Below are positions 62,963 to 64,000 of a stretch of 64,000 nt of DNA, piece after piece. The translations under genes and the position numbers were made by a program. A model generated the notes under the pieces. The model did no database searches and was not told the origin of the DNA. It saw nothing but the letters and a program-made list of their open reading frames with translations. This stretch comes from Siderastrea siderea (Eukaryota; Cnidaria; Anthozoa; Scleractinia; Rhizangiidae), in assembly GCA_964030785.1 (NCBI GenBank), contig OZ034979.1:38846984-38910983 (forward strand), given 5' to 3'. Numbering within the stretch: the first letter of the stretch is position 1; each line of letters begins with the position of its first letter.

Positions 62963-64000
62963 TCACACCACCACTTCCCTTTTAAAGTGGAGGGTCAGGA
63001 GGGTACGCCCTTCACCAAATTTCACCAGATCCCCATTGGTTTCGGCCATCTGGGTTTCGACAATTTCTACCACTTCGTTGCGTACTGGGATATATTGAAT
63101 ATGTCGAGGTTCAAAGTGGGTGGTGTTTTGTGGCTGGTACTTGATTTCTCGTAAGAGATCGGTGATACGACCCCCTACCATACTGCTGGTCCCTACATCA
63201 CAATACACGTGCAAAGGACGCGTGGAGGGAAATTCCAACGAAGGACGAAAGGTCTTGTTCACATTCACAAACCGCCAAGGGCACGATAGACTCAATTTCA
63301 GATAATCCCCATCCACTTTCCAAAAGATGGGCTTGTTGGCAGCATCGCGGACATCCGTCGGGGTGGGAATGGTGGAAATGCCTTGAAATTCTTGCAGGAG
63401 ATTCGGACCCAATCGATACTGGCCGGGGGACACTTGTTCAATCCATCCCATTCTCAGGGCCAAGGATCTGCCCCATGACACGTGCGCTACTTGTCGTTTG
63501 TAATCCACATTGGTCGTATTCAATAACAAATCCCCTTCGGACGTCCATTCAAACGTCGGGTATAATTTAACGCCATTGTCCTCGGTCCATTTGTTTTTGG
63601 GTTCGGTTTGTTTGGCACGGCTTTGCTCGTAACGGTACACCAGTTGATGAAAAAAGTGCGATCCCGTCAACGAGGCCAATTCCTTTCTCATATCTCGACC
63701 GTAGACAATGAGTTCGCGACGTTGATGCCACCATCGATCGTTGCCTTGATCGTCTTGGGTATACACCCGTTCGTGCCATCGTACGTACAACAGAGGATGG
63801 GAATCACCCACGCCTCCTTCTTCCGCTATCACGGGAATGGTGGGTAAGGATAAACTCACCATGCCTACCATCCATCCTCGTCCCATAAATCGAATGGGTT
63901 TAGGCAATCGGTTTCTGAAGTGATGACTCTTGTTCCCAGGAAACTCTTTGGTACTCGCATGACTCATCAACGTCACGTAAAACGAAGAATTGGGCACCAA
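62963..64000 (-). CDS. Capsid-associated (penton-like?) protein, SFYVTL family, 5'-incomplete at window edge
   Basis: 345 residues visible. The sequence begins NSSFYVTLMSHASTKEFPGN and carries LPKPIRF, WMVGMVSLSLP, and at the end HFEPRHIQYIPVRNE and KFGEGRTLLTLHF, the same N- and C-terminal signatures as its neighbour. The first codon in the window is TTG, so the true ATG probably lies a few codons outside. The conserved ends with variable middles suggest an ancestral duplication and divergence, for instance two receptor- or vertex-specific forms. Confidence 0.7.
   Translation of the reverse strand: MVPNSSFYVTLMSHASTKEFPGNKSHHFRNRLPKPIRFMGRGWMVGMVSLSLPTIPVIAEEGGVGDSHPLLYVRWHERVYTQDDQGNDRWWHQRRELIVYGRDMRKELASLTGSHFFHQLVYRYEQSRAKQTEPKNKWTEDNGVKLYPTFEWTSEGDLLLNTTNVDYKRQVAHVSWGRSLALRMGWIEQVSPGQYRLGPNLLQEFQGISTIPTPTDVRDAANKPIFWKVDGDYLKLSLSCPWRFVNVNKTFRPSLEFPSTRPLHVYCDVGTSSMVGGRITDLLREIKYQPQNTTHFEPRHIQYIPVRNEVVEIVETQMAETNGDLVKFGEGRTLLTLHFKREVVV
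62980..62986 (-). promoter_or_regulatory. TATA-like box of the 350-aa gene
   Basis: Minus-strand CTTTAAAAGGG, inside the last codons of the upstream paralogue. Confidence 0.5.

Larger units (their letters stand above)
49684..64000. mobile_element. Polinton/Maverick (adintovirus-like) element, left end and virion module; continues past the window
   Basis: At 49684 unit 2 leaves the sequence it shares with unit 1 (host CCGGTGC, then AAAAACTT in unit 1 but AGTAGTAAAG here). The element starts with AG, as described for Polinton termini. From here GC content and gene density rise, and a full set of virus-like structural genes appears on the minus strand: double-jelly-roll capsid protein, adenain-type protease, A32/FtsK-type ATPase, minor capsid-like proteins and basic core proteins. 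DNA polymerase B, integrase and the right terminus are not in the window. The predicted 6-bp target duplication would be CGGTGC. The virion module looks intact; whether the whole element does cannot be judged here. Confidence 0.92.

Overview
The window looks like invertebrate nuclear DNA, most likely an anthozoan cnidarian such as a stony coral or relative. The reasons are spliced genes with long AT-rich introns, Penelope-like and L1-like retroelements, many small inverted-repeat elements, and a large Polinton/Maverick (adintovirus-like) element. The species assignment is inference; nothing here fixes it.

Layout. (1) 1-2162: the large 5' coding exon of a zinc-finger protein on the minus strand, then a short GC-rich spacer. 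(2) 2163-32470: unit 1 of a tandem duplication with a period of about 30.3 kb. It holds a two-exon gene on the minus strand for a membrane-anchored FAD/UDP-galactopyranose-mutase-like protein with a DUF3431-like C-terminus (exon 1 at 23108-23219, exon 2 at 3962-6093). The intron of about 17 kb carries a Penelope-like element, a 5'-truncated L1-like LINE, a Penelope-like pseudogene and a 1.3 kb inverted-repeat element. Upstream of exon 1 lie a decayed exon copy and a 5.0 kb TTAA-flanked transposon. (3) 32472-49683: unit 2 of the duplication, with a second intact copy of the big exon. It carries its own younger insertions (188 bp and 282 bp MITEs, a SINE, a 1.39 kb hairpin element, a 4.37 kb TTAA-flanked element). 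Each is absent from the matching place in unit 1, so the two units act as filled and empty sites for each other.

(4) 49684-64000 (running off the window): a Polinton inserted into unit 2. Its left end is defined to the base, because unit 1 continues without interruption at 17609. Inside, GC content and gene density jump. A minus-strand block encodes the virion module: two tandem paralogues of a capsid-associated protein, four very basic core-like proteins, a double-jelly-roll major capsid protein, an adenain-type cysteine protease, a tRNA, an A32/FtsK-type packaging ATPase, a Gly-rich protein, a two-TM membrane protein, several basic minor proteins and a phospholipase A2-like protein. Nearly every small basic protein carries a sequence fitting the adenain cleavage consensus next to an Arg-rich segment, so protease, capsid and substrates form one maturation system. 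Short-spaced TATA boxes, many embedded in the upstream coding sequence, appear to drive the genes singly. Two near-identical bidirectional promoter cassettes (about 52.42-52.56 kb and 53.75-53.95 kb) each fire a tiny acidic ORF rightward and another gene leftward. DNA polymerase B and integrase are not in the window; they should lie beyond 64000 if the element is complete.

The most unusual single feature is the tRNA gene inside the Polinton (58715-58802, minus). It is a class II tRNA with a long variable arm, a clean cloverleaf, an A box, a B box and a T10 Pol III terminator, but an eight-base anticodon loop containing six consecutive C residues.
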